Shown in pieces: positions 43,739 through 53,864 of a stretch of 64,000 nt of DNA. The notes beneath the pieces are model-generated. The model saw only the letters and a program-made list of their open reading frames with translations, did no database searches and had not been told where the DNA came from. Every line of letters starts with the position of its first letter. The stretch's first letter is position 1. The stretch comes from Acidobacteriota bacterium (GTDB lineage Bacteria; Acidobacteriota; Terriglobia; UBA7540): the NCBI GenBank assembly GCA_004298155.1, contig SCRD01000017.1, forward strand, positions 392,036 to 456,035, given 5' to 3'. The position numbers were made by a program, and so were the translations under genes.

Positions 43739-45130
43739 TTACCTTGTCCCCACCCGATAAAGGCCTGCGCCGTGCGGAGCAATCTGGGCCAGGAATTGCC
43801 TGTCAAAAGTACCCAGGGTCTCTTTTTTCCATAGGTCGCGAACGGGGAGTTTTCCGGCCATTCCCAACTCCCGCCAGGAGACGGTGATCTCCTCCGCGGA
43901 CTCGCCCAGGTTGAACAGGGCAACATACTTCTGTCTGGTTCGGGGGATATCCGCAACCCAGACGATCTGATTTCCTCGAGTAAAGAGCAGGCGATTGCCG
44001 GAGCTGTTCTGGTCGACGGCAATGACTTCCTGATTGGCCAGGAGAGACTGGGTGAAGGGATCGAGGGTGGGCAGGTCTCCGCCCATCATCAATGGCGACC
44101 GGAATATCGACCACAGGGTCATCAAGGTGATCTGTTCATCATGGGTCAACCGGGTAAGCCGCGGGCCATCGTTAAACCCGCGAAGGCGAAGCAGACCCAG
44201 GGGAAGCATGTCGGCGTCCGGCCAGTGGTTCGGCCCGATGTGGGGCGCCCACAAGCGGCAGTATCCAAACTGGTTTCGCAGTTCCGGCCAGTTGTCCCAC
44301 ATGTCGTCGGAGATGCGCCACATCTGCGAGTATTTCTCCACATGCGTGGCCTCGCTCAGGGGCGTCGGCCCGGGTGAGAGGCTCAGCACCATGGGCCTTC
44401 CGGAGCGGGTCATGGCGGTGCGAAGCGCTTCGATTTCCGGCCCGTGGTAGACCTCGCCGTAAGGATCACTGGCGCGGCTCATATCGTCCGCTTTGATGAA
44501 GTCCACATCCCACGAAGCGTAAAGTTTAGTAAGAGAATTATAATAGGCTTGCCCCGCTGGCTTTGAAACGTCGACTCCGTACATTGCCTCAGACCAGGAG
44601 CAGGTGTTCAGCACGTTGGCAATGCCTTTGGCGTGCGCGTTGGTCCCAAGGATGGGCAGATTCTGCTCAACGGCGGCGCGGGGTATGCCGCGCATGATGT
44701 GGATCCCGAACTTCAGGCCCAGAGAGTGCACATAATCTGCAAGGGGCTTGAATCCCTGCCCATCTGCCGCAGAAGGGAATCGATTGGTCGCGGGCAGCAG
44801 GCGGCCGTATTCATCCATGATGGGAGCGCCCTTGGCTTGACCGCTGGGATAGTACCAGTAGTAATCTACAACCACGTACTTCCAACCATAAATGGCCAGG
44901 TGGTTTGCCAGGTACCGCGCATTGGCCTTCACTTGCTGTTCGTTCACGTCTCCGCCATAACTGTCGTAACTGTTCCATCCCATGGGAGGCGTGGGGGCGA
45001 GGTCGGCCGAAGGCTCCTTCGCCTTCTGTCCTGCGGCAGCGCGGCGGCTACGCGCCGGCAAGTAGCCGGCACATGTCAAAATGGCCATCGCAAACAACAG
45101 GAGAAAATGGGACCGCATTCGTCGCAACAT
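43739..45130 (-). CDS. secreted GH27 alpha-galactosidase
   Basis: A 463-residue glycosidase with an N-terminal hydrophobic leader (HFLLLFAMAILTCAGYLPA). The GH27 signatures are clear: TPPMGWNSYDSYGGDV (about 47-62), WKYVVVDYYWY, nucleophile D215 in DFIKADD, and acid/base D275/276 in WRISDDMWDNW. A C-terminal antiparallel beta-domain begins near residue 360. The family hydrolyses terminal alpha-galactosyl (sometimes alpha-N-acetylgalactosaminyl or arabinopyranosyl) residues with retention. GGGAGG precedes the ATG. It is unrelated in sequence to the GH36-type enzyme at 36.2-38.7 kb, giving the locus two different alpha-galactosidase-type folds. Confidence 0.9.
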   Translation of the reverse strand: MLRRMRSHFLLLFAMAILTCAGYLPARSRRAAAGQKAKEPSADLAPTPPMGWNSYDSYGGDVNEQQVKANARYLANHLAIYGWKYVVVDYYWYYPSGQAKGAPIMDEYGRLLPATNRFPSAADGQGFKPLADYVHSLGLKFGIHIMRGIPRAAVEQNLPILGTNAHAKGIANVLNTCSWSEAMYGVDVSKPAGQAYYNSLTKLYASWDVDFIKADDMSRASDPYGEVYHGPEIEALRTAMTRSGRPMVLSLSPGPTPLSEATHVEKYSQMWRISDDMWDNWPELRNQFGYCRLWAPHIGPNHWPDADMLPLGLLRLRGFNDGPRLTRLTHDEQITLMTLWSIFRSPLMMGGDLPTLDPFTQSLLANQEVIAVDQNSSGNRLLFTRGNQIVWVADIPRTRQKYVALFNLGESAEEITVSWRELGMAGKLPVRDLWKKETLGTFDRQFLAQIAPHGAGLYRVGTR

Positions 45131-45330
45131 GGTTTCCTCCCATATCGATCAGGCGGCCAATTAAAGCACCATCGTGAGCGCAAAGCAAGATCGCGATTGC
45201 TTCTCCCAGACAAAACCATAAAAATAAGCGCCAATGGCGCAAGTTCACGCTGTTTGCGGGGCCTGTAGCGCCGTTTGTACGGTCGTGACCCGAATTACTC
45301 AACAGTCCGCCGAGCGTACGGCGGGGGTTG

Positions 45331-46276
45331 GTGAGGGCGGCGTTGAGAAAAGGTTTTCTTCAAAATGGCAGCGTTCGCCCTTTTGCCCGGCTTCTTATTT
45401 CGGTGGCGGGGATTACGGTCGCAGTGGCTATTGCCGCCATCGGGGCTGGCAGTATGCCGGTTGCCCTCGTTTGGCTGCCAGCCTGGCTCGTCCTGCTGTT
45501 TTGGTTCAGTCTGCTGCTATTGCCGGCCCTTCTGGGCCTATACACGATGCTCACCCGCCATCTGGATGGACGCCCGCTGGGGTCTGTGGGGTTTGCGTTT
45601 CACCCGCGATGGAAGAGCGAACTTTGCACAGGCCTGGTCGCAGGGACCGTCATGATGATGGCCCTCGCAGGCGCCCAATGCCTTGTGGGCATTGCCAGGT
45701 TCGCACCCGCGTCCGGACCTCCGGGAAGGACAGTCCTCTCCGGGGTGTTCTTACTACTGACGTTCGTGGTGGCCGCCGCGGATGAAGAACTGTTGTTCCG
45801 CGGCTATCCCTTCCAGCGGCTGGTGGACGTCGGAAGTCCGGTTTTTGCCGTGGCCTTGCTCTCGGTTCTGTTCGGCCCCGCCCACCTGCACAACCCTTCC
45901 CAGACCTGGATCTCCACGCTTAACACGGTCATGGTAGGGGTGATGCTGGCTATCTGCTATCTGCGTACGCGCTCATTGTGGCTGGCCTTTGGAAGGCCAT
46001 TTTGCCTGGAATTTTGTCCAGGGGTTCGCCCTTGGGTTGCCGGTCAGGGGAATGGTTTTTCCGGCTGGCATTCTCCGGGCAAAAATTAGTGGACCTTTCT
46101 GGCTTAGTGGTGGCGCATATGGCCCGGAAGGTAGTATCCTATGCTTAGGTGTGGTGGCAGCGGGAACGGTTTACTTTGTCGTTTCCAGGCGTGTTTTTAC
46201 GACGGGCGAGATGCGACGCCTGTCCCTCGATATCCGAAACGGAAAGTCTACCGTGGTTTCCCCATTTCTTCCCTGA
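45331..46276 (+). pseudogene. CPBP-family membrane protease, frameshifted
   Basis: From the GTG at 45331, six or seven membrane helices lead to the first CPBP/CAAX motif, DEELLFRG (E153, E154, R158 counting from the TTG three bases earlier), and the second, GPAHLHN. The third motif HFxxN is out of frame: the reading changes after WLAFG and continues as HFAWNFVQGFALG in another frame, ending at 46276. Removing one A from GGAAGG at 45991-45996 would restore a continuous protein, so this is either a real one-base insertion or an assembly error. CPBP proteases are integral-membrane glutamic proteases, here of unknown role. Confidence 0.75.
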
Positions 46277-46339
46277 TGGTTTCCCTGCTGGGGAACGCCA
46301 GGAACGGTGCATTGAGAGCACCAAAGAGTGGGTGCTGGT

Positions 46340-47215
46340 ATGAAATACGGTGTGCGTCTCCAGTGTCCGTTTACATCCACATATTCCCCCCGCACGAATC
46401 AATGGAATTTCTGTGAACAATCTTCCCGGCACCGGGCTAGAGCCAGATATTGTGCCTTGTTATTCGGTGCTGTCGTTGTTCTGCTTGCCGGTCCTACAGC
46501 TTCAATGGCAAAGGAAGAGCACTTGGATCAGTTGGGGCGCATCCTGCTGATCCGGGGACTGAACCGTGAAATTGCCGTGGCCAAGGTGATGTTGCCGCGC
46601 GGGAAACACGGCCTGTTCATCAACGACCAGGGCCAGGTTGACCAGGAACGTGCGGAAAAAGAACTTCGCGCGAACGGCACCGCGATCCAGCCGGGATTAC
46701 CGGTCGAAATCACCAAGATAACATTTAAAGATCACGATATGATTTTCGAGATCAACAACGGCGGGAAGAATCACGAGCATTGGTACCAGCATATTCAGAT
46801 CGGGATGGGAGCCGGTGGTATGATGCAACCTCTCGACCCGCAACAAAAGCGGCAAAACCCTATCGCCTACGGATCTTCCATCACTCTGACCTTTAAGGGT
46901 GGAAAAGTTCCGGAGCTGAGTGTGGACGAAGCCAAGAAACTGCTGAGCGCAGCGCTCGATTTTCAGCGAAAGCTGCCTACCGAACTCTATTCGTCGCAGG
47001 TGCCTGAAAAATTCAAAGAGGCCATCCGGAAGCACGAAGTTCTGCTGGGAATGGATCGTGACGCCGTGCTCTCAGCCAAAGGTGCTCCCTTCCGCAAAGT
47101 GCGCGAAACCAAGCCGACTGGTGAGGAGACGGAAGACTGGCTCTACGGCCTTCCGCCCCACGTGCTGTTCGTTACCTTCAGCGGTGACACCGTCGTCAAT
47201 ATCCACCAGTATTAG
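46340..47215 (+). CDS. exported protein of unknown function
   Basis: About 291 residues from the ATG at 46340. A hydrophobic segment (YCALLFGAVVVLLAGPTASMA) near residues 37-57 acts as signal or anchor after a long charged N-terminus, so the true start could be further in. The mature part contains charged alpha/beta stretches (GRILLIRGLNREIAVAKVMLPRG) and then DHDMIFEINNGGKNHEHWYQHI. The C-terminal GMDRDAVLSAKGAPFRKVRE and DWLYGLPPHVLFVTFSGDTVVNI resemble the small outer-membrane BamE/SmpA-like fold. I do not recognise the whole protein. It lies between a broken protease gene and a Gfo/Idh/MocA gene. Confidence 0.55.
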   Translation: MKYGVRLQCPFTSTYSPRTNQWNFCEQSSRHRARARYCALLFGAVVVLLAGPTASMAKEEHLDQLGRILLIRGLNREIAVAKVMLPRGKHGLFINDQGQVDQERAEKELRANGTAIQPGLPVEITKITFKDHDMIFEINNGGKNHEHWYQHIQIGMGAGGMMQPLDPQQKRQNPIAYGSSITLTFKGGKVPELSVDEAKKLLSAALDFQRKLPTELYSSQVPEKFKEAIRKHEVLLGMDRDAVLSAKGAPFRKVRETKPTGEETEDWLYGLPPHVLFVTFSGDTVVNIHQY

Positions 47216-47429
47216 CAGTTATCAAGCCTCCTTTTTCCCGTAAAGCTGGCGAGTCTCTATCGCTCCAACCGACACGTAATTCACACCGTCGGAAACTAAC
47301 CCACATTCTATGCTTCTTTGCGGGTTGCGCATGAATCGCCGCGGAACCCAAATGAGGATTGACGCTCGCGAATCTCTCCAGTAGAGTACCGAGCATCAGT
47401 CAGTCCAACGGTTCAGGCGGCGAAGACCT

Positions 47430-48794
47430 ATGGCGGAAAAAGTGAATCGGAGAAGCTTTCTGAAAACTGGTGGAATCATGACGGCGGGAACGTTCATCTC
47501 GGGCGGCATGCAGGTCCACGCTATGGCCGAGGAGCAAGAAGAGCCGGCAAGGCCGGTGGCGGCCAACGATCATTTGCAGATTGCCTTGATTGGCGCCGGT
47601 GGACGGGGCCAATCCGATACGAAGACGGCCGCGCAGGTCCCCGGCGTGAAGGTCAGGGCCGTCGCGGACTGCTACGACGGCCGGCTGACCCACGCCAAAG
47701 AGCTTTGGGGAGCCGACATCCAGACGACGCGCGACTACTCGGAAATTCTGGCCCGCAAAGACATTGACGCCGTGATCATCGGCACACCCGACCATTGGCA
47801 CATGCGGGCGGCGGTCGATGCCATGAACGCCGGCAAACACGTCTATCTGGAAAAGCCCATGATCCACCTTTACTCCGATGGACCCAGAATCATCGAGGCC
47901 GCACGGCGCACCCGCCGCATCCTCCAGGTGGGAAGCCAGCGCGTCAGCTCCATGATTTACCGGAAGGCGAAAGAGCTCCTGGCCTCGGGTGCAATCGGAA
48001 AATTGAACATGGTGACTGCCTGGTGGGACCGCAATTCCTCCATCGGAGCATGGAACTATTCCGTTCCCCTCGACGCCTCCACCGAGACCTGCGACTGGCC
48101 GCGTTTTCTCGGCACTGCACCGAAGATTCCCTGGAACCCCGAGCACTTTTTCCAGTGGAGGAAATGGAAAGCCTACGGCTCGGGCGAAGCGGGCGATCTT
48201 TTCGTTCATCTGTTCAGTGGCACCCATTTTGTGGCGGGCGTTAACGGCCCAACGCACGCCGTGGCCACAGGCGGGCTTCGCTTCTGGAAAGACGGACGCG
48301 ACGTGCCCGACGTTCTGCTGGGCCTGTTCGATTACCCCGAGGGCTTCAACCTGAGCCTGCGCGTCAATTTTGTTGATGGAGGCGCCGAAAGCGAAGGTCT
48401 GGTGTTTACGGGCTCGGGAGGCACCATGACCATCGGCGGAGATGGCGTCAGCCTCTCACGGGTCCCGCGCCAGAAGGAGCCGGGCTACCTGATCAATAGT
48501 TTCGCCAGCGGCATGCAGAAGGAATTTCTGGCCTCTTATCACAAGGAATACCCCATCACGCATCCCACGGGTGACATCCCGCTGGGCGAAGAGAAATACA
48601 TCGCTCCCGAGGGCTACAATGACACGTACGACCACCTCAAGAACTTCTTCGACGCTGTTCGCGCCCGGCGTCCTGTGGTGGAAGATCCCGTCTTTGGATT
48701 CCGCGCCGCCGGAGCGGCGCTGCTCAGCAACCTCAGCTATGACCGCAAAGCGGTTGTCCGCTGGGACCCGGAAAAAATGAAGGTGCTCATTTAA
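47430..48794 (+). CDS. Tat-exported Gfo/Idh/MocA-family oxidoreductase
   Basis: A 454-residue NAD(P)-dependent oxidoreductase with a twin-arginine leader (NRRSFLKTGGIMTAG). The Rossmann fold starts with IALIGAGGRGQ, and the family lysine lies in HVYLEKPM. A large alpha/beta C-terminal domain follows (DWPRFLGTAPK, FEHF-like NPEHFFQWRKW). Exported members of this family in Acidobacteriota and Planctomycetota commonly act on sugars or inositols, and GH109 glycosidases belong to the same fold, so a glycosidase activity through NAD is possible. It is an eighth protein in the window with an RR-type leader. AGGCGG lies upstream of the ATG. Confidence 0.85.
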   Translation: MAEKVNRRSFLKTGGIMTAGTFISGGMQVHAMAEEQEEPARPVAANDHLQIALIGAGGRGQSDTKTAAQVPGVKVRAVADCYDGRLTHAKELWGADIQTTRDYSEILARKDIDAVIIGTPDHWHMRAAVDAMNAGKHVYLEKPMIHLYSDGPRIIEAARRTRRILQVGSQRVSSMIYRKAKELLASGAIGKLNMVTAWWDRNSSIGAWNYSVPLDASTETCDWPRFLGTAPKIPWNPEHFFQWRKWKAYGSGEAGDLFVHLFSGTHFVAGVNGPTHAVATGGLRFWKDGRDVPDVLLGLFDYPEGFNLSLRVNFVDGGAESEGLVFTGSGGTMTIGGDGVSLSRVPRQKEPGYLINSFASGMQKEFLASYHKEYPITHPTGDIPLGEEKYIAPEGYNDTYDHLKNFFDAVRARRPVVEDPVFGFRAAGAALLSNLSYDRKAVVRWDPEKMKVLI

Positions 48795-48996
48795 AGCGGC
48801 GGGCGAACAGCAACCCGTTTCGGCTTGAGACTTGGCACAACGACTTCGCAGCCGCGAGATGCGCTTCACGGAGCGTACTTGAGTCGTCATGAGCCGCAAA
48901 TGGACGGCGGTTAAGAATCCGGCGTCACGTACACGGCTCAACTTTGCTGGCCTGGACCTGCCAAATTGACAATTCCTTAACGTCAGGTGACAATTC

Positions 48997-50406
48997 TTGC
49001 GGATATTTGTGAGAACTGTTCACGAAGCATCGGTCCGACTACGCCTCACCCCCCAAGAACGACTGGCGGCGGGTAAGAAGCTTCGCGAGAAAGTGTCGCG
49101 ATCATCGCATTCCCAATGGACTTGCCCCAAGAACCGGCCCGACCCGACCGAGTTAATGAAAATAGCAGACCGCGGGAGGCTGCCAAGCCTCCTTCCGATT
49201 CGTTACCGCAGGATGAGCGAATCTCCATTCGCCTTCTTTCGTGGCTCTGCTGCGCTGATGGCTGCCGATCTCGCCGAGACTTCCTCGACAGGGATACGCG
49301 TGCAGGCTTGCGGTGATTGTCACGTCGCCAATTTTGGCGGGTTTGGAACCCCTGAACGACAACTGGTTTTCGATATTAACGATTTTGATGAGACGCTTCC
49401 CGCGCCGTGGGAATGGGATGTCAAGCGTCTGGCGGCGAGCATCGTGCTTGCGATGCGCCAGGCGGATTTTGCTGACCGACAGTGCCAGGACGCCGCACGC
49501 ACCTCGGCCGAATCCTATCGGAAACGTATGCGCGAATACGCCCGAATGACGGCTCTTGAGGTCTGGTATTCCCACCTGAGCGCTGAGATTTTTGTCCAAA
49601 TTGCGATAACGCCCGAGGCCAGGCAACGGTGGCGGAGCCTGATAGCAAGGGCCGCCCTTGACACCCCCGGCCACGAATTTCCGAAAATCGTTTCAGCGCA
49701 GCAAGGCCGTCCGCGAATCATCGACCATCCACCGCTTATCTATCATTCCAGCGAAAATGCCGTTGTGAGGGAAAGCGTGCGGAAGATATTTCATCAATAC
49801 CGCGCCACGCTGCCCGAAGAGCGGCGCATCGTTCTTGATCGTTACAAAGTGGTTGATATCGCCCGGAAAGTTGTAGGGGTTGGCAGCGTGGGGACGCGCT
49901 GCGCGGTTGCGTTGCTGATGGCTGGGCCGCACGATCCCTTGTTCCTGCAATTCAAGGAAGCGCGGGCATCGGTGCTCGAACCTTACGCCGGCCGCAGCCG
50001 ATATGCGAATCACGGGGAGCGGGTTGTCACCGGCCAGCGGATGCTTCAGTCGGCCAGTGATGTGTTTCTTGGATGGACTGGCGACGGCCAGGGGCACAAT
50101 TTCTATTTCCGGCAGCTCCGCGACATGCGGATGAAGATTGATATCGAAAGGATGTCGAAGCAGGATTGGTTCGAGTATGTGAACCTTTGCGGATGGGTGC
50201 TTGCCCGCGCGCATGCCCGCACGGGCGATCCGGCAAGCATTGCCGGGTACCTGGGAAAAACCGAAGCGTTCGATGAAGCGATCGCGGCGTTTGCCATCAC
50301 CTATGCGAACCAGACTGAACGCGACCATAGTTCGTTCCTGAGGGCCATTCGAGCAGGCCGGGTTCGCGTCCGCGCCGTCACTAAGCGCCGGCGGCCGCCA
50401 CACTAG
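48997..50406 (+). CDS. DUF2252-family protein
   Basis: A ~469-residue cytosolic protein with the DUF2252 landmarks: SPFAFFRGSAALMAADLA, GDCHVANFGGF, FDINDFDETLPAPWEWDVKRLAAS, a central VVGVGSVGTRC segment and a C-terminal CGWVLARAHARTGDP. The family looks like a divergent aminoglycoside-phosphotransferase/kinase fold, and its substrate is unknown. The start is a TTG at 48997 with AGGTGA upstream; a GTG 12 bases downstream is an alternative. It is transcribed alone and has no partner gene that explains it. Confidence 0.8.
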   Translation: MRIFVRTVHEASVRLRLTPQERLAAGKKLREKVSRSSHSQWTCPKNRPDPTELMKIADRGRLPSLLPIRYRRMSESPFAFFRGSAALMAADLAETSSTGIRVQACGDCHVANFGGFGTPERQLVFDINDFDETLPAPWEWDVKRLAASIVLAMRQADFADRQCQDAARTSAESYRKRMREYARMTALEVWYSHLSAEIFVQIAITPEARQRWRSLIARAALDTPGHEFPKIVSAQQGRPRIIDHPPLIYHSSENAVVRESVRKIFHQYRATLPEERRIVLDRYKVVDIARKVVGVGSVGTRCAVALLMAGPHDPLFLQFKEARASVLEPYAGRSRYANHGERVVTGQRMLQSASDVFLGWTGDGQGHNFYFRQLRDMRMKIDIERMSKQDWFEYVNLCGWVLARAHARTGDPASIAGYLGKTEAFDEAIAAFAITYANQTERDHSSFLRAIRAGRVRVRAVTKRRRPPH

Positions 50407-50554
50407 TTCCGGGCTGGTGTGTTGCTTCGCTGACGGCTAATTCTTCCTGGAATCGCATGCGCCGCAGCCGCTCCCTCCACCTCTTTTCACTTACACGCTT
50501 CAATCGCACAGAGGGGATATGATGTACCCTTCGAATTCCAGCGATTCGCCAAAT

Positions 50555-50584
50555 TTGACTTCTCTCCCTCGAGTTATTTAGAAT
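50555..50584 (+). promoter_or_regulatory. promoter of the glycolytic gene cluster
   Basis: TTGACT (50555-50560) and TAGAAT (50579-50584) are 18 bp apart, 45 bp before the GAPDH start. The predicted transcript would run into gap, pgk and possibly tpiA and secG. Confidence 0.55.
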
Positions 50585-50605
50585 TGAACGTTTACCCAAA
50601 TGTGA

Positions 50606-51634
<1,029 letters not shown>

Positions 51635-51655
51635 CCCTGCCTGCAAGGTAAATCC

Positions 51656-51684
51656 GGCGGATGGTTGCCCGGCAATCATCCGCC
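51656..51684 (+). promoter_or_regulatory. strong stem-loop between gap and pgk
   Basis: GGCGGATG (51656-51663) and CATCCGCC (51677-51684) are perfect complements. Within them TTGCC and GGCAA pair as well, giving an almost continuous ~14-bp stem. With no T-run after it, an mRNA-processing or attenuation element separating gap from pgk is more likely than full termination. Confidence 0.55.
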
Positions 51685-51709
51685 AATCCAAGTGAAGGGA
51701 ATCCACGCC

Positions 51710-52900
51710 ATGGCGAAACTATCTATTCGCGATGTTGACCTGAAAGGCAAAGTGGTGTTCATGCGGGTTGACTTCAACGTGCCGCTGAACGACCAGGGAG
51801 AAATTACTGACGACACAAGGATCCGCGCCAGCCTGCCGAGCATCAAGCTGGCGTTGGATCGCGGAGCGATGCTTGTGTTGGCGTCTCATCTGGGCAGGCC
51901 CAAGGGGAAGGTCAATCCGAAAATGAGCCTGCAACCGGCCGCCGAGCGCCTGGCAGTGCTGCTGAACAAGCCGGTCAGTTTTGCCACGGATTGCGTCGGG
52001 CCTCAGGCGGAGAAGCATGTAGAAGAACTGAAGGCGGGTGGAGTCCTTCTGCTTGAAAACCTGCGCTTCCACAAGGAAGAAGAAGCGAACGATCCCGAAT
52101 TTGCAAAGCAACTGGCGGGGAAAGCCGAGGTTTACATCAACGACGCATTTGGCTCTGCACATCGCGCGCACGCGTCGACGGAAGGCATCACCCATTACGT
52201 TCCGGTGAAAGCTGCGGGCCTGCTGATGGAAAAGGAACTCGAGTACCTGGGCAAAGCGCTCGGCAATCCCTTGCACCCTTATGTGGCTATCGTGGGCGGC
52301 GCCAAGGTTTCTGACAAGATCAAGTTCCTGCAGAACCTGATGGGATTTGCGGACACCATCCTGATTGGCGGGGCCATGGCCTACACCTTTCTCAAGGCAC
52401 AGGGCGTGGAGGTGGGCCTGTCGAAATTTGAGGCCGACAAGCTTGACCTGGCTAAGGAGCTGCTGGAGCAGGCCAGACAGAAGAATGTGAACTTCCGCCT
52501 GCCCCAGGACCACGTGGTGGCCGAGAAACTTGACGCCTCCGCCAGGGCTGAGACCGTCAATTCTGCCGCCATTCCCGCTGACCGTCTGGGTGTCGATATC
52601 GGGCCTGAAACGAGAGCGGATTACGCCGCCGAGATCAAGAAAGCCAAAATGATCATCTGGAATGGCCCCATGGGCGTGTTTGAGATCGACCAGTTTGCGC
52701 AGGGAACCATGGAAGTGGCGCGCGCGGTTGCCGAATCCGGAGCGGTATCAATCGTAGGTGGAGGTGATTCCGTAGCCGCCGTCCACAAGGCCGGAATCGA
52801 GGACAAGATCACACACATTTCGACAGGTGGCGGTGCTTCGCTCGAGTTCCTGTCAGGGCTCAAGCTGCCTGGCGTCGAAGCCTTGCCGGAAAAACAGTAG
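51710..52900 (+). CDS. pgk: phosphoglycerate kinase
   Basis: A 396-residue enzyme from the ATG at 51710, preceded by GAAGGGA. It transfers phosphate between 1,3-bisphosphoglycerate and ADP. N-domain features are VFMRVDFNVPL, HLGRPKG and NDAFGSAHRAHAST; C-domain features are GGAKVSDKI, WNGPMGVFE and GGGDSVAAV. The length and motifs match the family exactly. An in-frame ATG-free extension to 51665 crosses the hairpin and is not part of the gene. Confidence 0.97.
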   Translation: MAKLSIRDVDLKGKVVFMRVDFNVPLNDQGEITDDTRIRASLPSIKLALDRGAMLVLASHLGRPKGKVNPKMSLQPAAERLAVLLNKPVSFATDCVGPQAEKHVEELKAGGVLLLENLRFHKEEEANDPEFAKQLAGKAEVYINDAFGSAHRAHASTEGITHYVPVKAAGLLMEKELEYLGKALGNPLHPYVAIVGGAKVSDKIKFLQNLMGFADTILIGGAMAYTFLKAQGVEVGLSKFEADKLDLAKELLEQARQKNVNFRLPQDHVVAEKLDASARAETVNSAAIPADRLGVDIGPETRADYAAEIKKAKMIIWNGPMGVFEIDQFAQGTMEVARAVAESGAVSIVGGGDSVAAVHKAGIEDKITHISTGGGASLEFLSGLKLPGVEALPEKQ

Positions 52901-53042
52901 GCGAAAGCCAGTAAGCCGAGAGCAAAAGGCAGTCGGCAGGAAGCTCTGCGCAGAGGGTTGCAAGCTGAAAGCAGGAAGTTGTGAGCCGCCTCCTGCGCAC
53001 CGTCTTATGCACGTTGCGTACAGCCCACGGCTTACTGCCTAC
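52897..53042. repeat. intergenic inverted-repeat element, MITE/REP-like
   Basis: The gap between pgk and tpiA is bounded by imperfect inverted arms: GTAGGC...CAGTAAGCCG (52897-52918) and CGGCTTACTGCCTAC (53028-53042), identical in reverse apart from a six-base insertion. Inside are a perfect palindrome CTCTGCGCAGAG (52944-52955) and two GCAGGAAG copies. This is the layout of a small non-coding mobile or palindromic repeat of ~146 bp. Confidence 0.5.
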
Positions 53043-53065
53043 TTTTGAGAACGAGGATGAAGTCG

Positions 53066-53824
53066 ATGCGACGACCTGTTATTGCTGGTAACTGGAAGAT
53101 GTTCAAGACGCGCGGCGAAGCCGTGGCCTTTGTTAAGGAGCTCAGGTCGCGCCTGGTGAACATCAGCCACTGCGAGGTGGTTGTGGCGCCTCCGTTCACT
53201 GCTCTGGCGGAGGCCGCCCAGGCCGCCAGGGGCAGCGGGATCGGAGTTGCGGCACAGGACGTCCATTGGGACGCCGAAGGTGCGCACACCGGAGACATCG
53301 CTCCCGGGATGCTGGTGGATGCGGGCTGCTCGCACGTGATCATCGGCCACTCCGAGCGGCGGCACGACCACGGCGAAACCGATGAGCAGGTGAACCGCAA
53401 GCTGAAGGCCGCGCTTGCTGCCGGACTTATTCCGATTGTCTGCGTTGGGGAAACGTTGGATGAGCGGGAGCATAACGAAACTCAGAAAGTGCTTGAACAC
53501 CAGTTCCAGGGCGGTTTCGCCGGGTTGACCCCCTCTGAGTTTTCCCGTATCATTATGGCGTATGAGCCCGTCTGGGCGATTGGAACCGGCCGCACCGCTA
53601 CTCCGGAGCAGGCAGAGGAAAGCCATGGATATCTGCGTGGGCTGGCCCGTGGGCAGTTTGGGGAAGAACAGGCCCAGGGCTTGAGGATCCTCTATGGCGG
53701 AAGCGTCAAGCCAGAGAATATTAAAGGGCTGATGGCGCAGCCGAACCTCGACGGGGTGCTGGTGGGCGGCGCTAGCCTCAAGGTTGACTCCTTCGCGGCA
53801 ATTATCAGTTATCCCTCTGTCTGA
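53066..53824 (+). CDS. tpiA: triosephosphate isomerase
   Basis: A ~252-residue TIM-barrel enzyme interconverting dihydroxyacetone phosphate and glyceraldehyde-3-phosphate. The active-site lysine is in AGNWKM, the histidine in IIGHSERR and the glutamate in AYEPVWAIGTG. The phosphate loop is LYGGSVKPEN and the C-terminal VGGASLK. The best start is the ATG at 53066 with GAGGATGAAG upstream; one at 53057 is also possible. It follows pgk with a repeat element in between and precedes secG by 40 bp. Confidence 0.96.
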   Translation: MRRPVIAGNWKMFKTRGEAVAFVKELRSRLVNISHCEVVVAPPFTALAEAAQAARGSGIGVAAQDVHWDAEGAHTGDIAPGMLVDAGCSHVIIGHSERRHDHGETDEQVNRKLKAALAAGLIPIVCVGETLDEREHNETQKVLEHQFQGGFAGLTPSEFSRIIMAYEPVWAIGTGRTATPEQAEESHGYLRGLARGQFGEEQAQGLRILYGGSVKPENIKGLMAQPNLDGVLVGGASLKVDSFAAIISYPSV

Positions 53825-53864
53825 GCAGAGGTTGATCGGCGCGCAGGTTTGAAAGGAAGTTTTT

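Noticed and set aside
47400..48257. Long antisense frame in the Gfo/Idh/MocA gene
   Set aside because: It is a shadow of a well-supported gene on the plus strand with clear NAD-binding and Tat motifs.
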